Shown piece after piece: positions 9,651 through 19,205 of a stretch of 64,000 nt of DNA. Location: assembly GCA_021766785.1 (NCBI GenBank), contig JAICBP010000083.1, positions 147,056 to 211,055 of the forward strand. The letters are read 5' to 3'. Each line of letters opens with the position of its first letter. The stretch's first letter is position 1. The stretch comes from Sulfurimonas sp. endosymbiont of Alviniconcha boucheti (GTDB lineage Bacteria > Campylobacterota > Campylobacteria > Campylobacterales > Sulfurimonadaceae). The notes under the pieces are model-generated. The model searched no databases. It was given only the letters and a program-made list of their open reading frames with translations, and was not told where the DNA came from. The position numbers and the translations under genes are program-made.

Positions 9651-10412
9651 ATGAACTATTTTGCAAAAAGAATTATTCCTTGTCTTGATGTTAAAGATGG
9701 GCGTGTTGTTAAAGGTGTCAACTTTGTTGGTCTCAAAGATGCGGGTGATCCTGTAGAGATTGCTCGACGATATAATGAAGAGGGTGCTGATGAACTCACT
9801 TTTTTAGATATAACTGCTTCCTCTGATAATCGTGATACTATAGTGGACATAGTTGCTAAGGTGGCACGTGAAATATTCATACCCTTAACAGTTGGTGGTG
9901 GTATACGCAGGCTAGAGGATATTTACGGACTTCTCAATGTTGGTTGTGACAAGGTTAGTGTTAATTCTGCTGCTATTAAACGTCCACAATTAATAGATGA
10001 AGGTGCCAAACGATTCGGCTCTCAGTGTATAGTCACAGCTATAGATGTCAAACAGATAGATTCAAAAAAATACCATGTCTTTTTAAATGGTGGTCGTGTT
10101 GATACTGGTCTTGATGCTATAGAGTGGGCAAAAGAAGTAGTTGAACGTGGAAGCGGTGAGATACTCCTTACCTCTATGGATGCAGATGGAACTAAAGCTG
10201 GATTTGATCTTAACATCACAGAAAAAATAAGCAAGGCTGTTAATGTTCCTATTATAGCTAGTGGAGGGGCAGGAACTATGAAACATATTAAAGATGCATT
10301 TGAATATGGTGCTGATGCAGCACTTGCAGCATCAATATTTCACTATAAAGAGATAGATATTATGGATCTTAAACATTATCTACATAATGAAAATATTCCG
10401 GTACGTTTGTAA
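9651..10412 (+). CDS. hisF: Imidazole glycerol phosphate synthase subunit HisF
   Basis: [39 protein letters not shown]. Confidence 0.96.
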   Translation: MNYFAKRIIPCLDVKDGRVVKGVNFVGLKDAGDPVEIARRYNEEGADELTFLDITASSDNRDTIVDIVAKVAREIFIPLTVGGGIRRLEDIYGLLNVGCDKVSVNSAAIKRPQLIDEGAKRFGSQCIVTAIDVKQIDSKKYHVFLNGGRVDTGLDAIEWAKEVVERGSGEILLTSMDADGTKAGFDLNITEKISKAVNVPIIASGGAGTMKHIKDAFEYGADAALAASIFHYKEIDIMDLKHYLHNENIPVRL

Positions 10413-10954
10413 TGATAATCTGTGCAGGAGATAGTGAACAGTTTGAGTTTGCACAACCGATGGGAATAGGACTAATAGAGGTTTCTATGAACCTTACTCG
10501 TCTTTGCCTCTTTGATAAACCTGAGTTTATTCTCTTTATTGGAACTGCAGGAAGCTATGGTGATGCAAAAATATTTGATATTATTGAAACTAAGTCTGCT
10601 GCTAACATAGAACTTGCTTTTCTTTCAAATGATGCATACACACCTATAGATAATCTCGTCACAGCAAACACTACAAATCAAAAAGATATTGTTGTAAACT
10701 CTTCAAACTACATAAGCACTAACAGTAAACTAACAAATAATTTTTTGAAGCTTGGTATAGGCATAGAGAACATGGAGTTTTTCGCTGTTCTTAAAATAGC
10801 GCAAGAGTTTAATATACCTGCTGGTGGTGTTTTTTGCATAACAAACTACACTAATGAGTTTGCACACAATGACTTTTTAGCTAATCATAAAAAGGCTAAA
10901 GAGTTACTAACACAACATGTAAAAAGACGCTTAGAGGAGCTTATAGCTAAATGA
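10412..10954 (+). CDS. Nucleoside phosphorylase-like protein
   Basis: ORF with FIGTAGSYGDAKIFDII and IENMEFFAVLKIAQEFNIPAGGVFCITN, resembling the PNP/MTAN fold. Confidence 0.65.
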   Translation: MIICAGDSEQFEFAQPMGIGLIEVSMNLTRLCLFDKPEFILFIGTAGSYGDAKIFDIIETKSAANIELAFLSNDAYTPIDNLVTANTTNQKDIVVNSSNYISTNSKLTNNFLKLGIGIENMEFFAVLKIAQEFNIPAGGVFCITNYTNEFAHNDFLANHKKAKELLTQHVKRRLEELIAK

Positions 10955-12027
10955 ATAAAATGCTAAAACCCTCATTAATGGACTTTACTAGTAAAGAGTT
11001 AGAAGCCCTTATAACACCAAAATTTCGTGTAAAACAGATATTTGACTGGTTATACAATAGCTTTGTCTCAGAGTATAAAGATATGAAAAATATCCCTAAC
11101 TCCATGAAAGATGAATTAGCAAAAAAGTATCTAGTAAATCCTCTTAAGATCGCTAAAAGAGAGAAGTCTAGTGATGGAACGATAAAGTATTTACTAGAGC
11201 TTCAAGATGGCAAAACAATTGAAGCAGTTTGGCTGAAGATGAAAAATGAACTGCGAGATGAGTCTAAAAACATCTATCAAGAAGCAAAATATACTATTTG
11301 TGTTTCCACTCAAGTTGGATGTAAGGTAGGGTGTACTTTTTGTCTAACAGCAAAAGGCGGTTTTACTAGAGACCTCACTGCTGGTGAGATAGTAGCTCAA
11401 GTAGTCACACTCAAACAAGATAACGATCACAAACAAAGTAGAAAAGTTAATATTGTTTACATGGGTATGGGTGAACCTCTTGATAACCTCACTAACCTAA
11501 CACAAGCTATAGAAATATTTAAAGAAGTGGGTGGACTTAATATTGGAGGTAAACGCCAAACTGTTAGTACTAGTGGACTGAGCTCTAAGATTGATAGATT
11601 AGGTAAAATGGATCTTGGCGTACACATAGCCATCTCACTTCATGCTGTCGATGATAAACTTCGTTCAGAACTTATTCCCATGAACAAAGCACATAATATC
11701 CAGTCAATTATAGATGCAGTAAAACGCTTTCCTATAGACACTCGTAAACGTGTTATGTTTGAGTATCTCGTTATCAAAGGAAAAAATGATGATATTAAAA
11801 GTGCAAAAAAACTAGTCAAACTTCTTACAGATATCAAAGCCAAGGTAAATCTTATCTACTTTAACCCTTATCCTGGAACCGATTATGACAGACCAGATCA
11901 TACTGATATGCTAGCTTTTCAAGAGTACCTCATGAAACATGGCTTGCTGTGTACTATACGCGACTCCAAGGGAATAGATATAAGTGCAGCATGTGGTCAA
12001 CTTCAAGAGAAAAGCAACACTATTTAA
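10951..12027 (+). CDS. rlmN: 23S rRNA/tRNA adenine-C2 methyltransferase RlmN
   Basis: ORF with CVSTQVGCKVGCTFCLTAKGGFTRDLTAGEIV radical-SAM motif and C-terminal RDSKGIDISAACGQL. Confidence 0.96.
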   Translation: MNKMLKPSLMDFTSKELEALITPKFRVKQIFDWLYNSFVSEYKDMKNIPNSMKDELAKKYLVNPLKIAKREKSSDGTIKYLLELQDGKTIEAVWLKMKNELRDESKNIYQEAKYTICVSTQVGCKVGCTFCLTAKGGFTRDLTAGEIVAQVVTLKQDNDHKQSRKVNIVYMGMGEPLDNLTNLTQAIEIFKEVGGLNIGGKRQTVSTSGLSSKIDRLGKMDLGVHIAISLHAVDDKLRSELIPMNKAHNIQSIIDAVKRFPIDTRKRVMFEYLVIKGKNDDIKSAKKLVKLLTDIKAKVNLIYFNPYPGTDYDRPDHTDMLAFQEYLMKHGLLCTIRDSKGIDISAACGQLQEKSNTI

Positions 12028-12150
12028 GCACTTAACACTTAGCAAACAAATCTAAGAGTATAATTTTACCCAAGAAGTTATACTAGAACTCTTTATCTCC
12101 CTTTTAAAGAGTTTTCATATACTTCTTCACATTTTATTTAAAGGAACACA

Positions 12151-12255
12151 ATGAGTAGTGTTGATATATCAGAAGTAATCCTCATCATACTTGTTTTTGC
12201 TGTTGGGGTAGGTGGTTTTATCTATGCAGCTACAAAAGAAGATGATTCAAGATAG
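12151..12255 (+). CDS. 34-aa single-TM microprotein
   Basis: AAAGGAACACA-ATG; MSSVDISEVILIILVFAVGVGGFIYAATKEDDSR*; below the ORF-track length cutoff. Confidence 0.6.
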   Translation: MSSVDISEVILIILVFAVGVGGFIYAATKEDDSR

Positions 12256-12334
12256 ATGTAATTAAACTAATATCTAAAATATGATAAAATAAAAAACAAG
12301 AGTGTTACAATACCCTAAAAAAAGGAGCAATACA

Positions 12335-12571
12335 ATGGCAGAAAAAACAGATGCAGATCGTATCAAGGAGATATACAAACTTACTAAAGGTCACTTTGGT
12401 GATGTACGCTTTGTAGGTATCAAATATCATAACAAGATCGGTTGGATGGCAAAAGCACAACTTGGTGAAGGTTTTGAGAACTTAACAGCAGATGGTAAAA
12501 CAAGTAGCGATGCACTTAGAAATCTAAGAAGCCGTGTGAAAAAAATCATTAAAAGATACAACGGCGTTTAA
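12335..12571 (+). CDS. Conserved hypothetical basic protein (78 aa)
   Basis: AAAAAAGGAG before ATG; MAEKTDADRIKEIYKLTKGHFGDVRFVGIKYHNKIGWMAKAQLGEGFENLTADGK... Confidence 0.7.
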   Translation: MAEKTDADRIKEIYKLTKGHFGDVRFVGIKYHNKIGWMAKAQLGEGFENLTADGKTSSDALRNLRSRVKKIIKRYNGV

Positions 12572-12595
12572 TAACAAGAGTGCGAGTGTTTGAGC

Positions 12596-12626
12596 TAAAC
12601 GACCAACACACCAGGGAGGTCGTTTA
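12596..12626 (+). terminator. Hairpin downstream of the 78-aa ORF (weak terminator or part of a small RNA)
   Basis: TAAACGACC - 13 nt loop - GGTCGTTTA; no clean T-run. Confidence 0.35.
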
Positions 12627-12699
12627 TGAGTGTAATGATACCCTACTTTTCTTATAAAAAACTAACAAAAAATATTCTAACTTAAAACCAATTTAATAA

Positions 12700-12907
12700 A
12701 TATTCACATTGTGTTGTAACTTGTGAATAAACTTCCTAATTAGAGCTTATAAATTATAAAATTCTTTATAAAATTAAGAATTATTTTATATAAATATTTA
12801 CTGAATTTAAAACTTTTATATAGCTTAAAGCCCTATTTATAGGACTTTGAGGAATTTATCACACATAAAAAGGGAATTAGGAAAATTAGTTCAAAAAGTT
12901 ATTCACA
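12700..12907. promoter_or_regulatory. DnaA-box cluster with AT-rich tract
   Basis: ATATTCACA (12700-12708, 8/9), TGTGAATAA (12722-12730), TTATTCACA (12899-12907) around a strongly AT-rich stretch. Confidence 0.55.
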
Positions 12908-13836
12908 TCCATAGACTCCATACACACCTGTAAGAAGTCAATTTTGCTTTTTATATTAAAGAGTTTACCGTAGAGTTCAAACTCTAATTCATTCGCATGA
13001 AGAAGGAGTCTTGAGGCTCCTCCATTCTCTATTCTCTCTATTGGTGTCAACTCTTTATCTAAAAATTTTACTAAATTGCTCTCCTCCTGACCATAAACTG
13101 GATCACCAACTATAGTATGTTTCACGTGAAACAAATGTACTCTTATTTGATGTTGACGTCCAGTATAGGGGATACACTCTATGAGTGTTATATCTTTATC
13201 TGGAAAATATTCTAATGGTATAAAAGTAGTCTTAGAAGGCTTACCTTCCTTATGAACTTTTACGATCATACGTACCATAGCACTTGATTGATCTTGTGAA
13301 CGTAATAGTGGTGCTTCTACGGTAAATTTTTCTCTAATTCGACCATGAACCATTGCAAGGTATCTCTTCTTCATATCTCGCTCTTGAAACATCATCTTAA
13401 TCTCACGTTCACTTATCTTATTTTTTGCACAAAGCACTAGTCCACTTGTCTCTTGATCTATACGATGAGTAATATTTGCATCTCTACCAAATTGAAACTT
13501 TAGCTCATCTATAAGGGAATAAGGTGTAGATCTCGTTTGAGGATGTACTAGTACTCCACTTGGCTTATCAAAAACTACAAACTCCTCTCCTTCAAAGATA
13601 GGTTCCAAACCTTTTGTAATAGGATCAAAGTAAATAAATTCTATCTCCCCTTCAATCTCTCCAGCAGTTTTAAGCATCTTATCTCCATTAACTAAGATAC
13701 GACCTTTAGAGATAAAACGCTGCGACTCACATTGGGAGTAACCTAACTCATTCATAAGGAAAAAAACTGCCTTCTGCTTTTTTTCTACAATAAACTTATT
13801 TTTTACAAATGGCACTCTTAATTCCTCTCTTATCAT
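12886..13836 (-). CDS. RluA-family pseudouridine synthase
   Basis: ORF with NITHRIDQETSGLVLCAKN catalytic motif and S4-like N-terminus. Confidence 0.92.
   Translation of the reverse strand: MIREELRVPFVKNKFIVEKKQKAVFFLMNELGYSQCESQRFISKGRILVNGDKMLKTAGEIEGEIEFIYFDPITKGLEPIFEGEEFVVFDKPSGVLVHPQTRSTPYSLIDELKFQFGRDANITHRIDQETSGLVLCAKNKISEREIKMMFQERDMKKRYLAMVHGRIREKFTVEAPLLRSQDQSSAMVRMIVKVHKEGKPSKTTFIPLEYFPDKDITLIECIPYTGRQHQIRVHLFHVKHTIVGDPVYGQEESNLVKFLDKELTPIERIENGGASRLLLHANELEFELYGKLFNIKSKIDFLQVCMESMDVNNFLN
13118..13133. promoter_or_regulatory. parS site (intragenic)
   Basis: TGTTTCACGTGAAACA, perfect 16-bp palindrome matching the canonical parS core. Confidence 0.88.
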
Positions 13837-13971
13837 ATTTATAGTAAAATTTTATCATAACATATAGTAGAAAACACCTAAAAAGCAAAGGTATATTTAA
13901 AGTAGCAGAACCAAAGTCATACTCTTTGACTCTCTTGCTTTAATCTCACTGTACATTGAAGGATTACATAA

Positions 13972-15300
13972 ATGGTAGAAAGATATTCACGACCAGAGAT
14001 GGCGGAGAAATGGACTCAACATGCAAGGTATGCTGCATGGTTAGAAGTAGAAAAGGCAGCTGTAAAAGCTTGGGCAAAACTTGGGAAAATTCCTCAAGAG
14101 GATGCGGATAAAATTGTTAAAAATGCAGCATTCTCAGTTGAACGAATAGAGGAGATTGAAGCAGTTACAAAACATGATCTTATAGCATTTAATACAAGTG
14201 TAGCAGAGAGTCTCGGTGAGGAATCAAGATGGTTCCACTATGGTATGACTTCTTCAGATGCTGTTGACACTGGTGTAGCACTTCAAATGAGAGACTCTCT
14301 TGAGATAATTATTGCAGATGTAAAGATGCTTATGGATTCCATCAAGTCAAGAGCAAAAGAGCATAAGATGACTCTCATGGTTGGGCGTTCACATGGTATT
14401 CACGGTGAGCCTATTACCTTTGGGCTTACTTTAGCTGTTTGGTATGATGAAGTAGCACGCCACCTAAAAAATCTTGAGCAGACTATGGATATTATAGCCG
14501 TTGGACAGATCTCTGGAGCAATGGGGAACTTCGCTCATGCACCACTAGAACTTGAAGAGTATGCTATGGAGGAGTTAGGTCTTAAGCCAGAACCATGTTC
14601 AAACCAAGTAGTACAACGTGACCGTTATGCAAGACTTGCAACTACCCTAGCCCTTCTCGCTTCTTCTGTTGAAAAGTTTGCTATACAAGTGAGACACCTT
14701 CAGCGTACAGAAGTATATGAAGCCGAAGAGTATTTCGCTAAAGGACAAAAAGGAAGCTCAGCTATGCCTCATAAACGCAATCCTATCCTTACCGAAAACA
14801 TTACAGGTCTCGCTCGCATAATACGTGGCTATGCCGCTCCTGCTATGGAAAATGTTGCACTTTGGCATGAACGTGACATCTCTCACTCCTCTACTGAACG
14901 ATTCTGGTTACCAGATGCTTTCATAACTATGGATTTTATGCTTCATCGCATGAATGGTGTTATAGCCAACCTTACTGTTCTACCTGAGAATATGATGAAG
15001 AATCTTAACCTTACTGGTGGGCTTGTTTTCTCTCAACGTGTACTTCTTGAACTTCCTCTTCAAGGTGTAAGCCGTGAAGATGCTTATAAAATAGTACAAA
15101 GAAATGCTATGAAAGTTTGGGAGGAGATCCAAGCTGGTCGTCCTACTACAAATGAAGATGGTGAATCACTCTACCTCAACCATCTTTTAGCAGATGAGGA
15201 GCTAAGAGATGCTTTAAGTGAAGATCAGATTCGTGAGTGTTTTAACTACGACTATTACACAAAAAATGTTGATAACATCTTCAAACGTATTTTTAAATAA
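13972..15300 (+). CDS. purB: Adenylosuccinate lyase
   Basis: ORF with GSSAMPHKRNPILTENITGLAR signature. Confidence 0.96.
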   Translation: MVERYSRPEMAEKWTQHARYAAWLEVEKAAVKAWAKLGKIPQEDADKIVKNAAFSVERIEEIEAVTKHDLIAFNTSVAESLGEESRWFHYGMTSSDAVDTGVALQMRDSLEIIIADVKMLMDSIKSRAKEHKMTLMVGRSHGIHGEPITFGLTLAVWYDEVARHLKNLEQTMDIIAVGQISGAMGNFAHAPLELEEYAMEELGLKPEPCSNQVVQRDRYARLATTLALLASSVEKFAIQVRHLQRTEVYEAEEYFAKGQKGSSAMPHKRNPILTENITGLARIIRGYAAPAMENVALWHERDISHSSTERFWLPDAFITMDFMLHRMNGVIANLTVLPENMMKNLNLTGGLVFSQRVLLELPLQGVSREDAYKIVQRNAMKVWEEIQAGRPTTNEDGESLYLNHLLADEELRDALSEDQIRECFNYDYYTKNVDNIFKRIFK

Positions 15301-15426
15301 TTGCATTTTTTAAAGAAGTTTATTTAAAGTATAATAAATATACTTTAGATAAAATTACATACTTAATAAATTAAAAATTTTAGCTGCTTGTTTAGTAAAA
15401 ATTTTACAAATATGATAGGAAACTTA

Positions 15427-17793
15427 ATGATTACAGTTATAAAAAGAAATGGTCGTACAGAGCCATTAGATATTTCAAAAATACAAAAATACACTTCAGC
15501 AGCAGTTAAAGGTTTAGCGAATGTAAGCCAAAGTGAACTTGAAGTAGATGCACAGATTCACTTTCGTGATGGAATTACTTCAAATGAAATCCAAGAGACT
15601 CTTATAAAAACCGCTGTAGATAAGATAGACATTGATGCACCTAACTGGACCTTTGTTGCATCTAGACTTTTCATCTTTAATCTTTATCATCAAGTTAATG
15701 GTTTTACAGGCTATAGTTCTCTTAAGGAGTACTTTGAAAAAGGAGAAAAAGAGGAACGCATACTTCTTGGTCTTAAAGAGATGTATGACCTAGAAGCACT
15801 AGAAAAACACATAGTACCTGAACGTGACTTCCAATTTAGTTACCTTGGTGTAAAAACTCTCTACGATAGATATCTCATAAAAGATAGAACAGGATGTCCT
15901 ATGGAACTTCCTCAACATATGTTTATGGCTATTGCAATGTTCCTAGCACAACGTGAAGAGAAACGCCAAGAGTGGGCTATAAAGTTTTATGACATGATAA
16001 GCCAATTTGAGGTTATGCTTGCAACACCAACTCTCTCAAACGCCAGAACACCAAGACACCAACTCTCATCATGCTATATTGGTTCTACGCCAGATAATAT
16101 AGAAGGAATTTTTGATGCCTACCAAGAGATGGCAATGCTCTCTAAATTTGGTGGTGGTATTGGCTGGGACTGGACACAAGTTCGCTCAATGGGTTCTTTT
16201 ATCGATGGACATAAAAATGCAGCAGGTGGAACAGTTCCATTCTTAAAAATAACAAATGATATTGCTATTGCAGTAGATCAGCTTGGTACGCGTAAGGGTG
16301 CTATTGCAGTCTATCTTGAACCATGGCATATTGATATTAATGACTTCTTAGATCTGAAAAAAAACTCTGGTGAAGAGCGTCGTCGTGCACATGATCTTTT
16401 CCCAGCAATTTGGCTTAATGATATCTTTATGCAACGTGTTCAAGAGGATGCCATCTGGACACTCTTTGATCCTTATGATGTTCGTGAACTCTCAACACTA
16501 CACGGAGAAGAGTTTAATAAACGCTATGTAGAGTTAGAACAAGATGAGTCACTTATAAAAGAGACACTCAAAGCAAAAGATCTCTGGAAAAAGATCCTTA
16601 CCTCTTACTTTGAAACAGGTTCACCATTTCTCTGTTTTAAAGATAATGCCAACCGTGCTAACCCAAATGATCATGTTGGTGTTATCCGTAGTTCAAATCT
16701 CTGTACTGAAATTTTTCAAAACACAGAGCCTAACCATTACAAGATAAAATTTGTTTTTGAAAATGGTGAGAGTGTGAGTTATGAAGAGAATGAGTTAGTT
16801 AAAGTAGATAGCGGTATTGAAAAGCCAGCAAAAAAAGTAACGGCGTTAGACTCACTTGGTGGGCTTCCTATATTTGTCGTAGAAAAAGAAAAAGTAGATG
16901 GTGCAACTGCTGTCTGTAACCTCGCTTCTATCAATCTCTCACGTATCAATACTAAAGAGGATATTGATCGTATCGTACCTATTGCTGTACGTTGTTTAGA
17001 TAATGTTATAGATTTAAACTTTTATCCAGTAGAGAAAGTAAAACGCACAAATATGAAATCACGTTCTATTGGGCTTGGTGTTATGGGTGAAGCACAGATG
17101 TTAGCTGAAAAAGGTATAGCTTGGGGAACACAAGAGCACTTTGACAAGATAGATGAAGTGATGGAATCTGTTTGTTATAACGCTATCCTTGCATCCTCAG
17201 AACTTGCTGTAGAAAAAGGTACTTATCCTGACTTTGAAGGAAGTAAGTGGAGTCGTGGTATCTTCCCTCAAGACCATGCTAATGCAGAAGTAGTAAACCT
17301 AGTAGATCGTGGTGGACTTTTTGCTTCTAGCTATGAGTGGAATGAACTTCGATCTCTTGTACAAAAACAAGGGATGAGAAACGGTTACTTAATGGCTATT
17401 GCACCTACCTCCTCTATCTCTATCTTGACAGGAACTACTCAAGCTATTGAACCAGTATTTAAACGTAAATGGTTTGAAGAGAACCTCTCTGGACTTATTC
17501 CAGTAGTAGTACCAAAACTCTCTTCGGATACATGGAGCTACTACACACCAGCTTATGATCTAAATCAGACAGTACTTATTAAAGCTGCGGCCATTCGCCA
17601 AAAATGGATAGATCAAGGACAATCACTTAATATCTTCATCACTCTTGATAAGGCAAGCGGACGCTACTTAAATGAGATCTATATGCTCGCATGGAAACTT
17701 GGACTCAAATCTACATACTACCTGCGTTCACAATCTCCAGAGATAGCCAATGATGTAGAGGATAGAAGTATGGAGTGTGTTGGTTGTCAGTAA
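15427..17793 (+). CDS. nrdA: Ribonucleoside-diphosphate reductase subunit alpha
   Basis: ORF MITVIKRNGRTEPLDISKIQKYTSAA...; NLCTEI motif; C-terminal SMECVGCQ. Confidence 0.95.
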   Translation: MITVIKRNGRTEPLDISKIQKYTSAAVKGLANVSQSELEVDAQIHFRDGITSNEIQETLIKTAVDKIDIDAPNWTFVASRLFIFNLYHQVNGFTGYSSLKEYFEKGEKEERILLGLKEMYDLEALEKHIVPERDFQFSYLGVKTLYDRYLIKDRTGCPMELPQHMFMAIAMFLAQREEKRQEWAIKFYDMISQFEVMLATPTLSNARTPRHQLSSCYIGSTPDNIEGIFDAYQEMAMLSKFGGGIGWDWTQVRSMGSFIDGHKNAAGGTVPFLKITNDIAIAVDQLGTRKGAIAVYLEPWHIDINDFLDLKKNSGEERRRAHDLFPAIWLNDIFMQRVQEDAIWTLFDPYDVRELSTLHGEEFNKRYVELEQDESLIKETLKAKDLWKKILTSYFETGSPFLCFKDNANRANPNDHVGVIRSSNLCTEIFQNTEPNHYKIKFVFENGESVSYEENELVKVDSGIEKPAKKVTALDSLGGLPIFVVEKEKVDGATAVCNLASINLSRINTKEDIDRIVPIAVRCLDNVIDLNFYPVEKVKRTNMKSRSIGLGVMGEAQMLAEKGIAWGTQEHFDKIDEVMESVCYNAILASSELAVEKGTYPDFEGSKWSRGIFPQDHANAEVVNLVDRGGLFASSYEWNELRSLVQKQGMRNGYLMAIAPTSSISILTGTTQAIEPVFKRKWFEENLSGLIPVVVPKLSSDTWSYYTPAYDLNQTVLIKAAAIRQKWIDQGQSLNIFITLDKASGRYLNEIYMLAWKLGLKSTYYLRSQSPEIANDVEDRSMECVGCQ

Positions 17794-18134
17794 GCATAGA
17801 CCTAACTCGATTTGACAACTTCAAAGGTGCAGAGTTTCGTTCTCTAGAGGTTCTCTCTCCTATAGAGATAAACGCCACCTTTGCAGTGCAAGATCAAGCA
17901 AGATCCTATGACTGGATTACTATAACTTTAAAATTTAGTGGTGTCAGTGATGCACATCTTATTGATGGCAATAAGATCTCTTATGTTGATCTTAGTGATG
18001 GAATAAGCATCATAAAAGAGGATAGGTTTATTGCTTTTGGGATAGGCAAGTGCTATAATGTGGATGCAATAAAGAACTCTTCATGTTATATCATCGCTAC
18101 TAGCTTTAAATATGAAGAGGGAAACTTTGAATGA
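17775..18134 (+). CDS. Hypothetical protein
   Basis: ORF overlapping the nrdA end and followed by fliW; start uncertain. Confidence 0.6.
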   Translation: MCWLSVSIDLTRFDNFKGAEFRSLEVLSPIEINATFAVQDQARSYDWITITLKFSGVSDAHLIDGNKISYVDLSDGISIIKEDRFIAFGIGKCYNVDAIKNSSCYIIATSFKYEEGNFE

Positions 18135-18144
18135 AGGAGTGTTT

Positions 18145-18534
18145 ATGAAGTATAAAGTATGTGGTGAACTCCTCGGTTTTGCACAGACACGAGAAGTTGA
18201 AATTACAGAGATAGATGAACTCTTCTTTACAATGAAAGATATAAAGAATGAATATATTTCGTTTACACTTGTAAATCCCTACCTCCTACGTGAATACTCT
18301 TTTGATCTTCCAAGTGATGTGGAAGTACTTCTTGATATACAAAGCGATTCAGAACTCATAATTTATAATTTGCTCGTTGTACAGAAACCTCTTGAAAAAT
18401 CAGTAATTAACTTCTTAGCACCCATTGTTATTAACAAAACAAATAAAAAACTTGCACAGCTTGTTCTCGATCCACTCAAATATCCTGACTTTGGTTTTGC
18501 ACAAACAATAGTCTCTTTTAAAAATAAAATATGA
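18145..18534 (+). CDS. fliW: Flagellar assembly factor FliW
   Basis: ORF MKYKVCGELLGFAQTREVEITEIDELFFTM...LNPY-type VNPYLLREYSFDL, ...NFLAPIVINKTNKKLAQLVL typical of FliW. Confidence 0.85.
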   Translation: MKYKVCGELLGFAQTREVEITEIDELFFTMKDIKNEYISFTLVNPYLLREYSFDLPSDVEVLLDIQSDSELIIYNLLVVQKPLEKSVINFLAPIVINKTNKKLAQLVLDPLKYPDFGFAQTIVSFKNKI

Positions 18535-19205
18535 AATACCCTCTAACAGACAACTCTAAACTTACCAGACTAAATCTCATAGAGAGCCTCAAAGAGATAA
18601 AATTAAATAAAGAACTTGAAATTTCAGCACGACTTGGTATAGTAAGCGAATCTAGAGATCCTGAAACTGGTGGACATATCCGACGAATGGGCTACTACTC
18701 CCAACTCTTAGCCAAACTCTATGGACTTAATGATGTAGAATCAGAAATTATACTCTATGCTGCACCTCTACACGACATAGGTAAAATTGGTATTCCAGAC
18801 AATATTCTTTTAAAACCTGGAAAGTTTGAAGATCATGAGTTTGAAATTATGAAAACACATGCACAAATCGGTGCTGATATGCTCCAAACGAATAAAGAGT
18901 CTCCAGTACTTCAAGCTGGCTTTACTATAGCCCTAGAACACCACGAAAAGTATGATGGTTCTGGTTATCCTCATGGTAAAAAAGCTACAGAAATTCATCT
19001 CTATGCACGTATAGTTACTATTGCCGATGTTTTTGATGCACTCAGTTCAAAACGTTGTTACAAAGAGTCTCTCCCTCTACAAAAAGTTCTAGAGATTATG
19101 AAAAATAATTCTGGCAAACATTTTGATCCAGAACTCTTAGAACTTTTCTTAAAAAATTTAGATCAATTTTTAGAAATAAAAAATAAATATAAGGATCAAA
19201 TATGA
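18531..19205 (+). CDS. HD-GYP domain phosphohydrolase
   Basis: ORF with LHDIGKIGIPDNILLKPGKF and EHHEKYDGSGYPHG motifs. Confidence 0.92.
   Translation: MKYPLTDNSKLTRLNLIESLKEIKLNKELEISARLGIVSESRDPETGGHIRRMGYYSQLLAKLYGLNDVESEIILYAAPLHDIGKIGIPDNILLKPGKFEDHEFEIMKTHAQIGADMLQTNKESPVLQAGFTIALEHHEKYDGSGYPHGKKATEIHLYARIVTIADVFDALSSKRCYKESLPLQKVLEIMKNNSGKHFDPELLELFLKNLDQFLEIKNKYKDQI

Noticed and set aside
9863-9874. GGCACGTGAAAT as parS half-site
   Set aside because: Not palindromic and inside hisF; single matching arm only.
9560-13133. Zorya defence system (full)
   Set aside because: Only MotA/MotB-like components are present; the downstream genes are hisF, a nucleoside phosphorylase-like gene and rlmN, with no helicase or nuclease ZorC/D/E-like gene.
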